The notes under the pieces were generated by a model that was not told the origin of the DNA, made no database searches, and worked only from the letters and a program-made list of their open reading frames with translations. A stretch of DNA of 64,000 nucleotides from Lolium rigidum (taxonomy: Eukaryota; Streptophyta; Magnoliopsida; Poales; Poaceae), in contig NC_061512.1 in the NCBI RefSeq assembly GCF_022539505.1, positions 149,961,962 to 150,025,961 of the forward strand, written 5' to 3'. The position numbers and the translations under genes were made by a program. Numbering within the stretch: position 1 is the first letter of the stretch; each line of letters begins with the position of its first letter. Of the stretch, positions 21,923 through 33,523 are shown in pieces.

Positions 21923-24900
21923 ATGGATAGACACAGAACCTGGAAAATTTTGAATTGGAACATCAGAGGAACTAATTCTGAAAAGAAATGGCTAGCTATT
22001 GCAAACAAAATTCTGGAATCTGAATGTGATATTATTTGCCTACAAGAGACAAAGAGAGCTGTTTTTGACTTGGAAGACATCAAAAAATTTTTCCCAAAGA
22101 AATTCAACAGATTTGAATATTTACCTGCTATTGGTACTGCTGGGGGACTCATTATTATTTGGAATGGAGCTCTTTTTTCTGGACATATAGCTTTCCAAAA
22201 TGAATTCTCCATATCTGTTAATCTGAATAGTAACATCACTAAGCAATCTTGGATTCTTACCAATATATATGGTCCTAGCCAAACAGAGAGAAAAGCAGAT
22301 TTTATTGATTGGTTCTCCAACATAGATATGCCAGATGATACTGATTGGATTATTATGGGTGACTTCAACTTTATAAGACAACCATCAGACAGAAATAGAC
22401 CTGGAGGGGATGTCAATAATATGTTTCTCTTCAATGAAGCCATTAGCAAATTGGGAATTATTGAGCTACCTCTCAAAGGTAGAAAATTCACCTGGAGTAA
22501 CATGCAACAGGATCCTTTACTGGAAAGACTTGATTGGTTCTTCACATCTTCTTCTTGGACAACATCTTATCCCTCAACCTTTGTGTATCCTCTTGTTAAG
22601 CCAACATCTGAGCATTTACCATGTGTCATTTCAATTGAAACAAGAATTCCAAGAGCTCAAGTATTCAGATTTGAAAATTACTGGCTGCAACACAGTGAAT
22701 TCAAGAATATTGTGCAAAGTTGTTGGAACATTCCTGTTGGTTTTACTGATCCTGCCAAGAGAATCAATGCAAAGTTCAAGAATCTCAGAAGGGGCTTAAA
22801 GCTTTGGTCCAAAAACCTGCCTTGCTTACAGAAAAATATTGAAGATATTAATTCAATCATTGAGCTATTAGACACTATGGAAGAATTTAGAACTCTATCT
22901 CTAGTTGAATGGAATCTTAGAGATTTGCTCAAAAAGCATGTTATCACTTTGCTCCAAAATCAAAACACATACTGGAAACAAAGAGGAAAGATCAAATGGG
23001 TTAAACTTGGTGATGCAAACACTAAGTTTTTTCATTCCAAGGCTACAGTTAATTACAGACACAATTACATTGCCATGCTCAAGAATGAAAATCTGGCTGA
23101 GATTACTCGATCATGATGGCAAAGCTTCAATTCTTTGGAATTCTTTCAAAGAAAGAATGGGTAGTTCGACAATCCAAAAATGCATTTCAACCTTGAAGAT
23201 ACTATAGACACTCCCTCACCGACGACAGAGCAGAGAGCTGAATTAGAATTACCATTCTCTACAAAGGAAATTGAGGATATTATCAAGGATTTACCAAATG
23301 ACAAATCTCCTGGGCCTGATGGGTTTAACAATGAGTTCATCAAAAATTGCTGGAATATTATTGGAGAGGATGTAAGAGATCTGATCAATAGTTTTCATCA
23401 AGAGAAAGTCACCCTGGAAAGTATCAATTCCTCTCTCATTTCTCTGATTCCAAAAACTGAAAATCCATCAAGTCCCAATGATTTTAGGCCAATCTCACTT
23501 CTCAACAGTGTGTTCAAAATAATCACAAAGCTTCTTGCCAATAGGCTGCAAAAGATTATCCTAAACATTGTGCATAAGAATCAGTATGGATTTCTTCAGA
23601 AAAGATCTATACAAGATTGTTTAGGCTGGGCCTTTGAATATCTCTTCCAATGCCACAAATCTCGAGAAGAAATCTTAGTGCTTAAACTAGACTTTGAAAA
23701 ATCCTTTGATAAGATTGAACATGGAACCATCTTGGACATCCTTAAGGCTAAAGGGTTTGGAAATAAATGGATTAACTGGATCAAATCCATCTTCAGTAAT
23801 GCAACATCATCAGTTCTTTTAAATGGAGTTCCAGGGAAAAAATTCTATTGTAGAAGAGGAGTAAGACAAGGTGATCCCCTATCACCTCTTCTGTTTGTTT
23901 TGGCAGCCGACTTTCTTCAGTCTATTCTCAACAAAGCATTAAGACAAAATTTGGTATCACTTCCAATTATTTGCCCAAGTTGTCCTGATTTTCCCATAAT
24001 TCAATATGCTGATGATACCCTGGTCATAATGAAAGCTGATGCTACTCAACTGTTTTGTCTCAAAGCACTTCTAACAACATTTGCACTCTCTACTGGTCTG
24101 AAAGTCAATTATCACAAATCCAGTATGGTTCCCATTAACATGAATGAAGAAAGATTACAGCATTTCACATCCACTTTCAATTGCCAAAAAGGAAGTTTTC
24201 CCTTTACATATCTTGGACTTCCTCTTGGGATTACCAAACCAACTCTGGAATATTTCATCCCAATGGTTCAGAGAGTTCAAAAAAGGCTAGGAGGGATTGC
24301 AGATTTTTTAAACTATGGTGGCAAACTGCAGATGGTGAACTCTGTGTTGGCATCTCTTCCCATCTTTTACATGTCATGCTTTGATGTACCAGTTTCTATC
24401 AAGGACCAGGTGATAAAGTACATGAGACATTGTCTTTGGAGAAAAAGAAATACAGAGGTTCAAGCCAAAGGTTCTGCTTTGATATCTTGGAATAAAATTT
24501 GCAGACCAAAGAAACAAGGAGGCCTAGGTGTTCTGAACTTGGATATACAAAACAAAGCTTTGCTTCTAAAAAACCTCCACAAATTTTACAATAACTTGGA
24601 TATTCCTTGGGTTCATTTGATCAGATCATCCTATTATGGAAATGGTAGATTACCTGGTACAAGTCTGGAAGGATCTTTCTGGTGGAAGGCACACTTAAAG
24701 CTAATTGATCTTTACAAACAAATGGCAAGATGAAATTTAGGAAATGGAACCACAGTTTTCTTTTGGACTGATTTATGGAATGACAATTGTCTGCATCAAC
24801 AACTTCCACACATGTTCACCTTTGCTAAAAGAACTAATCTGTCGGTGGAAGAAACTATTAATACTGAATACTTACAAGATCTCTTTCACTTGCCTCTCTC

Positions 24901-25550
24901 GGTTCAAGCTTTTAATGAATTTGAAATTCTTGAAGGCATTTGTGTAGCAGCAGGACAAAGAATTCAGATAGGTGATCAAGATGCCTGGACATATATTTGA
25001 GGCAATAATTCTTTTTCTTCAAAGAAGGCATACAATGCATTGATTGGGGTTCAACCAGCACCGGATCTTTTCCCCTCACTTTGGAGCACTTCCTGTCAAG
25101 CTAAGCACAAATTCTTCTTCTGGTTACTCCTGCATGATAGACTAAATACAAGAAATCTTCTCAGAAGAAAAAATTTTGAGATCCCCACATACAATTGTGC
25201 CATGCTAAATTGTGTTCAAGAAGAAACTCTGGTTCATTTATTCTGGTCTTGCCCTTTCTCACAAGAATGTTGGGATTACATCTGTCCACAGAGAACAAGA
25301 AATTTATCGAGTACATGAAGCTTTTTATGACATCGGAGACAAACTAAATCTCCCTTTCTCAATGGATATCATCATTTTAGCAGCCTGGAGTATACGGAAT
25401 ATCGGGAACAACAAAATTTTCAAGAATCAAAGGCCTACGTTTCAATCATGGAAATTCTTATTCCATCAAGAGCTTCACATGCTGCAATACAGAATGAAGA
25501 AAAAAAATGCTCAATCATTCAAAGCATGGTTACAATCTCAAGTGGCTTAG
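21923..25550 (+). pseudogene. LINE ORF2: endonuclease / reverse transcriptase, interrupted
   Basis: ORF2 nicks target DNA and copies the LINE RNA in place. From the ATG at 21923 (MDRHRTWKIL) an apurinic-endonuclease domain shows NWNIRG, CLQETK, GDFN and SEHLPC. The last motif has Glu where SDH is usual. The frame breaks at 23106 (ACTCGATC) and at 23167 (TTCGAC). The reverse transcriptase runs 23180-24733 with [34 protein letters not shown] and the catalytic YADDT at 24005-24019. In-frame TGA codons lie at 24731 and near 24998, the second where a TGG would be usual. The zf-RVT region (25040-25318; Cys/His pattern around CAMLNC and HLFWSC) shifts frame at 25308 and ends at 25550. No RNase H domain is seen, as in many plant L1s. 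All three frameshifts are at CAG/CTG. Confidence 0.85.
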
Positions 25551-25694
25551 ATCCATTAGTTGTAGTTTTGTAGTTTTATTTCTTCACTTTGGATAGCTAT
25601 TGCTATCATCTTATGTATATACTATGTACATCTTTTATATAATATAAAAATTGCAGTGGGGTTTTACCTCACTGTTTAACCCTTCAAAAAAAAA
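25551..25694 (+). other. LINE 3' untranslated region and poly(A) tail
   Basis: A short T-rich 3' region (TATATAATATAAAAATTGC, then GTGGGGTTTTACCTCAC, which can form a small stem) ends in nine A at 25686-25694. Element 3 sequence resumes at 25695. Confidence 0.75.
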
Positions 25695-25887
25695 TAGTCT
25701 TAAAAACTATTGTGGTGAAGAATATGTACTTATGTATCTTATTTCTTAATAAGTTGCTTGTTGAGCGGTAACCATGCTTCTGGGGACGCCATCAACTATT
25801 ACCTTTGTTGAATATCACGTGAGTTGATATGCATGTTCGTCTTGTCTGAAGTAAGGGTGATTTATCATGATAAAATGGTTTGAGTAT
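25695..25887 (+). other. Element 3 3' region, middle part
   Basis: A 193-bp piece between the LINE and element 5. It is colinear with the reverse complement of about 2870-3060 in element 2. Confidence 0.8.
25883..25887. repeat. Target-site duplication AGTAT, left copy (element 5)
   Basis: AGTAT precedes TGATGGCGTG at 25888 and recurs at 32560-32564. Confidence 0.92.
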
Positions 25888-27487
25888 TGATGGCGTGTAT
25901 TTCACACGTTAGTTGGGCAACCCCAAGAGGAAGGTATGATGAGCACAGCAGCAAGTTTTCCCTCAGAAAGAAACCAAGGTTTATCGAACCAGGAGGAGCC
26001 AAGAAGCACGTTGAAGGTTGATGGCGGCGAGATGTAGTGCGGCGCAACACCGGGGATTCCGGCGCCAACGTGGAACCTGCACAACACAACCAAAGTACTT
26101 TGCCCCAACGAAACGAGTGAGGTTGTCAATCTCACCGACTTGTCTGTAACAAAGGATTAACCGTATTGTGTGGAAGATGATTGTTTGCGAGAAAACAGTA
26201 GAACAAGTATTGCAGTAGATTGTATTTCGAGTAAAGAGAATTGGACCGGGGTCCACAGTTCACTAGAGGTGTCTCTCCCATAAGACGAACGAGCATGTTG
26301 GGTGAACAAATTACAGTTGGGCAATTGACAAATAAAGAGAGCATGACCATGCACATACATATCATGATGAGTATAGTGAGATTTAATTGGGCATTACGAC
26401 AAAGTACATAGACCGCCATCCAAGCTGCATCTATGCCTAAAAAGTCCACCTTCGAGGTTATCATCCGAACCCCCTCCGGTATTATGTTGCAAAGCAACGA
26501 GACAATTGCATTAAGTATGGTGCGTAATGTAATCAACAACTACATCCTTAGACATAGCATCAATGTTTTATCCCTAGTGGCAACAGCACAACACAACCTT
26601 AGAACTTTCTGTCACTATCCCGAGTGTCAATGCAGGCATGAACCCACTATCGAGCATAAGTACTCCCTCTTGGAGTTAAAAGCATCTACTTGGCCAGAGC
26701 ATCTACTAGTAACGGAGAGCATGCAAGATCATAAACAACACATAAGCATAACTTTGATAATCAACATAACAAGTATTCTCTATTCATCGGATCCCAACAA
26801 ACGCAACATATAGAATTACATATAGATGATCTTGATCATGATAGGCAGCTCACAAGATCCGACAATGATAGCACAATGGGGAGAAGACAACCATCTAGCT
26901 ACTGCTATGGACCCATAGTCCAGGGGTAGACTACTCACACATCACACCGGAGGCGACCATGGCGGCATAGAGTCCTCCGGGAGATGATTCCCCTCTCCGG
27001 CAGGGTGCCGGAGGCGATCTCCAGGATCCCCCGAGATGGGATCGGCGGTGACGGCGTCTCAGTAATGTTTTCCGTATCGTGGCTCTCGGTACTGGGGGTT
27101 TCGTCACGGAGGCTATTTGTAGGCGGAAGGGCAAGTCGAGAGGCGGCACGGGGGCCCACACCACGGGGCCGCGCGGCCAAGGGGGGCCGCGTCGCCCTAG
27201 GGTTTGGCCACCCCGTGGCCCCTCTTCGTCTCGTCTTCGGTCTTCGGAAGCTTCGTGAGAAAATAGGCCTCTGGGCTTTTATTTCGTCCAATTCCGAGAA
27301 TATTTCTTTACTAGGATTTCTGAAACCAAAAATAGCGAGAAAACGACAATCGGCACTTCGGCATCTTGTTAATAGGTTAGTTCCGGAAAATGCACGAATA
27401 TGATATAAAGTGTGCATAAAACATGTAGATAACATCAATAATGTGGCATGGAACACAAGAAATTATCGATACGTTGGAGACGTATCG
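25888..27487 (-). repeat. Element 5 3' LTR
   Basis: A 1600-bp LTR of the common type, with a start equivalent to (C)GATACGTCTCC at 27487 on the minus strand. Differences from the 5' LTR include CAG/CGAG at about 26197 versus 31266, CAG/CGAG at 26256 versus 31328, and CGAG/CGG at 26500 versus 31568. Confidence 0.9.
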
Positions 27488-30079
27488 GCATCCCCAAGCT
27501 TAGTTCTGCTCGTCCCGAGCGAGGTAAAACGATAACAAAGATAATTTACGGAGTGACATGCCATCATAAACTTGATCATACTATTTGTAAAGCATATGTA
27601 GAGAATGCAGCGATCAAAACAATGGTGATGACATGAGTAAACAAGTGAATCATAAAGCAAAGACTTTTCATGAATAGCACTTCAAGACAAGCATCAATAA
27701 GTCTTGCATAAGAGTTAACTCATAAAGCAATAATTCAAAGTAAAGGTATTGAAGCAACACAAAAGAAGATTAAGTTTCAGCGGTTGCTTTCAACTTGTAA
27801 CATGTATATCTCATGGATATTGTCAACATAGAGTAATATAATAAGTGCAATAAGCGAATATGTAGGAATCAATGCACAGTTCACACAAGTGTTTGCTTCT
27901 TGAGGTGGAGAGAAATAGGTGAACTGACTCAACATTGAAAGTAAAAGAATGGTCCTCATAGAGGAAAAGCATCGATTGCTATATTTGTGCTAGAGCTTTG
28001 ATTTTGAAAACATGAAACAATTTTGTCAACGGTAGTAATAAAGCATATGCATCATGTAAATTATATCTTATAAGTTGCAAGCCTCATGCATAGTGTACTA
28101 ATAGTGCCCGCACCTTGTCCTAATTAGCTTGGACTACCTGGATTATCACCGCAATACATATGCTTTAACCAAGTTTCACAAAGGGGTACCTCTATGCCGC
28201 TTTGTACAAAGGTCTAAGGAGAAAGCTCGCATTTGGATTTCTCGCTTTTGATTATTCTCAACTTAGACATCCATACCGGGACAACATAGACAACGGATAA
28301 TGGACTCCTCTTTTAATGCTTTAAGCATTCAACAACAATTAATTCTTTTCTCATTAGAGATTTGAGGATGTTTGTCCAAAACTGAAACTTCCACCATGGA
28401 ACATGGCTTTAGTTAGCGGCCCAATGTTCTTCTCTCACAATATGCATGCTCAAACCATTCAACTCGGTGTAGATCGCCCTTACTTCGGACAAGACGAACA
28501 TGCATAGCAACTCACATGAAATTCAACAATGAGTTGATGGCGTTCCCCAGTAAACATGGTTATCGCACAACAAGCAACTTAATAAGAGATAAAGTGCATA
28601 ATTACATATTCAATACCACAATAGTTTTTAAGCTATTTGTCCCATGAGCTATATATTGCAAAGGTGAATGATGGAATTTTAAAGGTAGCACTCAAGCAAT
28701 TTACTTTGGAATGGCTGGAAAATACCATGTAGTAGGTAGGTATGGTGGACACAAATGGCATAGTGGTTGGCTCAAGTATTTTGGATGCATCCCTCTCGAT
28801 ACAAGGTTTAGGCTAGCAAGGCTTGTTAGAAACAAACACAAGGATGAACCGGTGCAGCAAAACTCACATAAAAGACATATTGAAAGCATTATAAGACTCT
28901 ACACCGTCTTCCTTGTTGTTCAAACTCAAAACTAGAAATTATCTAGACCTTAGAGAAACCAAATATGCAAACCAAATTTTAGCATGCTCTATGTATTTCT
29001 TCATTAATGGGTGCAAAGCATATGGTGCAAGAGCTTAAACATGAGCACAACAATTGCCAAGTATCACATTACCCAAGACATTATAGCAATTACTACATGT
29101 ATCATTTTCCAATTCCAACCATATAACAATTTAACGAAGGAGAAACTTCGCCATGAATACTATGAGTAGAAACCAAGGACATATTTGTCCATATGCTACA
29201 GCGGAGTGTGTATCTCTCCCATAAATTGAATGCTAGGATCCATTTTATTCAAACAAAACAAAAACAAAAACAAACCGACGCTCCAAGAAAAAGCACATAA
29301 GATGTGATGGAATAAAAATATAGTTTCAGGGGAGGAACCTGATAATGTTGTCGATGAAGAAGGGGATGCCTTGGGCATCCCCAAGCTTAAACGCTTGAGT
29401 CTTCTTGATATATGCAGGGGTGAACCACGGGTGCATCCCCAAGCTTAGAGCTTTCACTCTCCTTGATCATGTTGCATCATACTCCTCTCTTGATCCTTGA
29501 AAACTTCCTCCACACCAAACTCGAAACAACTCATTAGAGGGTTAGTGCACAATATAAATTGACATATTCAGAGGTGACACAATCATTCTTAACACTTCTG
29601 GACATTGCATAATGCTACTGGACATTAGTGGATCAAAGAAATTCATCCAACATAGCGAAAGAGGCAATGCGAAATAAAAGGCAGAATCTGTCAAAACAGA
29701 ACAGTTCGTATTGACGAATTTTAAAATGGCACCAGACTTGCTCAAATGAAAATGCTCAAATTGAATGAAAATTGCGTACATATCTGAGGATCATGCACGT
29801 AAATTGGAATAATTTTCTGAGCTTCCTGCAAGGCAGTGGGCTCAGATTCGTGACAGCAAAGAAATCTGGAACTGCGCAGTAATCCAAATCTAGTACTTAC
29901 TTTTCTATCAACGGCTTAACTTGGCAAAACAAAACTCAAAACTAAGATAAGGAGAGGTTGCTACAGTAGTAAACAACTTCCAAGACACAAAATAAAAACA
30001 AAGTACTGTAGGTAAAAACATGGGTTGTCTCCCATAAGCGCTTTCTTTAACGCCTTTCGGCTAGGCGCGAAAGTGTGTA
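27488..30079 (-). other. Element 5 noncoding 3' region
   Basis: About 2.6 kb without a gene. It begins with the polypurine tract (reverse complement GCATCCCCAAGCTTAG) next to the 3' LTR, with further cores near 29378 and 29432. A perfect 9-bp hairpin lies at 29362-29382, and the conserved block around GGGTTGTCTCCCATAAG lies near 30025. Confidence 0.75.
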
Positions 30080-30725
30080 TCAAGTATTATCGAAGGGTGG
30101 TACTTCTACAGCGGGGTGTGGGCTTTTCTCAACCAGGCATATTATATTAGATACATAAGTTTCAGCATCTCCCTTTTCATTAGTCTTAGGCGTGCTACTC
30201 TCATCAAACAAATTTTCGAGAACAAGCCAAGCATAGTTATTTTCTAGCGCATCATTCATAGCTAGGAGCTTACATGGTATTGGTGCTTTGATCTCCCCTC
30301 CATCATCAATATTATTAGTGTATCTTATTCTATCCATATCCATCTTTTCAAGGAGACTAACAAAATTAGTAGGAGAACCAAGCATATTAAATTTAGCAAA
30401 CACCTTTCTAGCTTCTCTTGCTAGACCACCAAATTCTCTAAGAAGGGTTTCTAATACAAAATCTTTCTTTTCCCCTTCTTCCATATCACCAAGTGTGAAA
30501 AACATGTGTTGGATTATAGGATTAAGATTAACAAATTTAGTTTCCAACAAGCGAACTAAATGCGCAGCAGACAATTTCATAAGTAGGCGCAAGATCTACC
30601 AAGTGTCTATCCTCAAAATCATCAATAGTACTAACATGGTTGAAGAATTCTTCTATATTATTTCTCCCAATTATAGACCCACGTCCTACCGGTATGTTCT
30701 TTGTGGTAAAATTAAAAGGAAACAT
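30080..30725 (-). pseudogene. Unknown protein of element 5, one frameshift
   Basis: On the minus strand this frame starts at the ATG at 30725 (MFPFNFTTKNIPVGRG). It shifts at 30590-30593, where CAAG stands in place of an expected CAG, and runs on to 30080, ending in PPFDNT. Apart from that base the reading frame of about 214 codons is clean. The protein is moderately acidic and probably helical (LLRLVRL-type repeats, FVLETLLREFGGLAREARKV), with no transmembrane segment or recognised motif. Its end resembles the SSLDNT tail of the gag-like ORF of element 3, so the cassette appears to have been joined to the common 3' region at the same place. It is not a gag, protease or polymerase that I can recognise. 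Confidence 0.6.
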
Positions 30726-30932
30726 GATGAAATAAGTAAAGTAAATGCAAGTAACTAATTTTTTTGTGTTTTTGATATAGCAAACAAGATAGCAAATAAA
30801 GTAAAACTAGCAACTAATTTTTTTGTATTTTGATTTAGTGCAGCAAACAAAGTAGTAAACAAAATAAAGCAAGACAAAAACAAAGTAAAGAGATTGAGAA
30901 GTGGAGACTCCCCTTGCAGCGTGTCTTGATCT

Positions 30933-30949
30933 CCCCGGCAACGGCGCCA
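30933..30949 (-). promoter_or_regulatory. Primer-binding site (tRNA-Asp), element 5
   Basis: A perfect match on the minus strand to TGGCGCCGTTGCCGGGG, 11 bp inside the 5' LTR end at 30961. Confidence 0.92.
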
Positions 30950-30960
30950 GAAAATATGCT

Positions 30961-32559
30961 TGATGGCGTGTATTTCACACGTTCGTTGGGCAACCCCAAG
31001 AGGAAGGTATGATGAGCACAGGCAGCAAGTTTTCCCTCGGAAAGAAACCAAGGTTTATCGAACCGAGGAGGAGCCAAGAAGCACGTTGAAGGTTGATGGC
31101 GGCGAGATGTAGTGCGGCGCAACACCGGGGATTCCGGCGCCAACGTGGAACCTGCACAACACAACCAAAGTACTTTGCCCCAACGAAACGAGTGAGGTTG
31201 TCAATCTCACCGGCTTGCTGTAACAAAGGATTAACCGTATTGTGTGGAAGATGATTGTTTGCGAGAAAACGAGTAGAACAAGTATTGCGGTAGATTGTAT
31301 TTCGAGTAAAGAGAATTGGACCGGGGTCCACGAGTTCACTAGAGGTGTCTCTCCCATAAGACGAACGAGCATGTTGGGTGAACAAATTACGGTTGGGCAA
31401 TTGACAAATAAAGAGAGCATGACCATGCACATACATATCATGATGAGTATAGTGAGATTTAATTGGGCATTACGACAAAGTACATAGACCGCCATCCAAC
31501 TGCATCTATGCCTAAAAAGTCCACCTTCGGGTTATCATCCGAACCCCTCCGGTATTAAGTTGCAAAGCAACGGACAATTGCATTAAGTATGGTGCGTAAT
31601 GTAATCAACAACTACATCCTTAGACATAGCATCAATGTTTTATCCCTAGTGGAAACAGCACAACACAACCTTAGAACTTTCTGTCACTGTCCCAGGTGTC
31701 AATGCAGGCATGAACCCACTATCGAGCATAAGTACTCCCTCTTGGAGTTAAAAGCATCTACTTGGCCAGAGCATCTACTAGTAACGGAGAGCATGCAATA
31801 TCATAAACAACACATAAGCATAACTTTGATAATCAACATAACAAGTATTCTCTATTCATCGGATCCCAACAAACGCAACATATAGAATTACATATAGATG
31901 ATCTTGATCATGATAGGCAGCTCACAAGATCCGACAATGATAGCACAATGGGGAGAAGACAACCATCTAGCTACTGCTATGGACCCATAGTCCGGGGGTA
32001 GACTACTCACACATCACACCGGAGGCGACCATGGCGGCGTAGAGTCCGCCGGGAGATGATTCCCCTCTCCGGCAGGGTGCCGGAGGCGATCTCCGGGATC
32101 CCCCGAGATGGGATCGGCGGCGACGGCGTCTCAGTAATGTTTTCCGTATCGTGGCTCTCGGTACTGGGGGTTTCGTCACGGAGGCTATTTGTAGGCGGAA
32201 GGGCAAGTCGAGAGGCGGCACGGGGGCCCACACCACGGGGCCGCGCGGCCAAGGGGGCCGCGCCGCCCTAGGGTTTGGCCACCCCGTGGCCCCTCTTCGT
32301 CTCGTCTTCGGTCTTCGGAAGCTTCGTGAGAAAATAGGCCTCCGGGCTTTTATTTCGTCCAATTCCGAGAATATTTCTTTACTAGGATTTCTGAAACCAA
32401 AAACAGCGAGAAAACGAGCAATCGGCACTTCGGCATCTTGTTAATAGGTTAGTTCCAGAAAATGCACGAATATGATATAAAGTGTGCATAAAACATGTAG
32501 ATAACATCAATAATGTGGCATGGAACACAAGAAATTATCGATACGTTGGAGACGTATCA
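30961..32559 (-). repeat. Element 5 5' LTR
   Basis: This 1599-bp LTR starts TGATACGTCTCC at 32559 on the minus strand and ends in the CACGCCATCA-type terminus at 30961. Confidence 0.92.
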
Positions 32560-32564
32560 AGTAT
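32560..32564. repeat. Target-site duplication AGTAT, right copy (element 5)
   Basis: Identical to 25883-25887; element 3 resumes with GCATATTG. Confidence 0.92.
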
Positions 32565-33523
32565 GCATATTGTTAGAGAAGAACATTGGTCCGCTAACTA
32601 AAGCCATGATCCATGGTGGAAGTTTCAGTTTGGACAATTAATCCTCAATCTCTTATGAGAATATTAGCTGTTGTTGAATGCTTACGCATTAAAGAGGAGT
32701 CCATTATCTGTTGTCTATGTTGTCCCGGTATGGATGTCCAAGTTGAGAATAATCAAAAACGAGAAATCAAATGCGATCTTTCTCCTTAGACCTTTGTACA
32801 GGCGGCATAGAGGTACCACTTTGTGACACTTGGTTGAAACATATGTTATGCAATGATAATCCATGTAGATCCAAGCTAATTAGGACAAGGTGCGAGCACT
32901 ATTGGTAATCTATGAATGAGGCTTGCAACTTATAGGATATCTTATACATAACACATATGATTTATTACTACCGTTGACAAAATTGTTTCTATGTTTTCAA
33001 AATGAAAAGCTCTAGCACAAACATAGTAATCCATGCTTCCCTCTGCGAAGGGCCATTCTTTTACTTTATGTTGAGTCAGTTTTCCTACTTCTTTCTATCT
33101 TAGAAGCAAACACTTGTATGAACTGTGTGCATTGATTCTTACATGTTTACCTATTGCACTTGTTATATTACTTTGTGTTGACAATTATCCATGAGATATA
33201 CATGTTGAAGTTGAAATCAACCGCTGAAACTTATATCTTCCTTTGTGTTGCTTCAAAGCTTTCTACTAAGAATCTATTGCTTTATGAGTTAACTCTTATG
33301 CAAGTCTTATTGATGCTTGTCTTGAAAGTACTATTCATGAAAAGTCTTTGTTATATGGTTCAATTGTTTACTCATTGTCTTTATCATTGCTTCGAATCGC
33401 TGCATTCATCTCATATGCTTTACAATAGTATTGATCAAGATTATGATAGCATGTCACTTCAGAAATTATCCTTGTTATCGTTTACCTACTCGAGGGCGAG
33501 TAGGAACTAAGCTTGGGGATGCT
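32565..33523 (+). other. Element 3 3' region, last part with polypurine tract
   Basis: AT-rich sequence without a gene, matching the reverse complement of about 1881-2865 in element 2. It ends in CTAAGCTTGGGGATGCT, the polypurine tract against the 3' LTR. Confidence 0.8.

Larger units (their letters stand above)
11211..25694 (+). mobile_element. L1-type LINE, interrupted by element 4
   Basis: The LINE occupies 11211-11238 and 17886-25694, about 7.8 kb once element 4 is removed. It has a GC-rich 5' leader, ORF1 (18014-21655), ORF2 with endonuclease, reverse transcriptase and a C-terminal zinc-binding region (21923-25550), a 3' untranslated region and a terminal A9 tract (25686-25694). Length and leader suggest a near full-length copy. 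Its 5' edge is placed where element 3 homology stops (GCTCATG). No clear target-site duplication is visible; comparison with the matching segment of element 5 suggests loss of about 5 bp of target. All detected frameshifts lie at CAG/CTG triplets and may be consensus errors. Confidence 0.85.
25888..32559 (-). mobile_element. Element 5: complete reversed non-autonomous Athila-like retrotransposon
   Basis: A 6.67-kb element in minus orientation: 5' LTR 32559-30961, perfect tRNA-Asp primer site, one ORF (30725-30080), noncoding 3' region, polypurine tract at about 27488-27505, and 3' LTR 27487-25888. The duplication AGTAT is perfect on both sides, and element 3 continues without loss. Its ORF is unrelated to those of elements 2, 3, 4 and 6, while LTR and 3' region are shared. 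The LTR copies are nearly identical apart from CAG-type differences. Confidence 0.93.
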
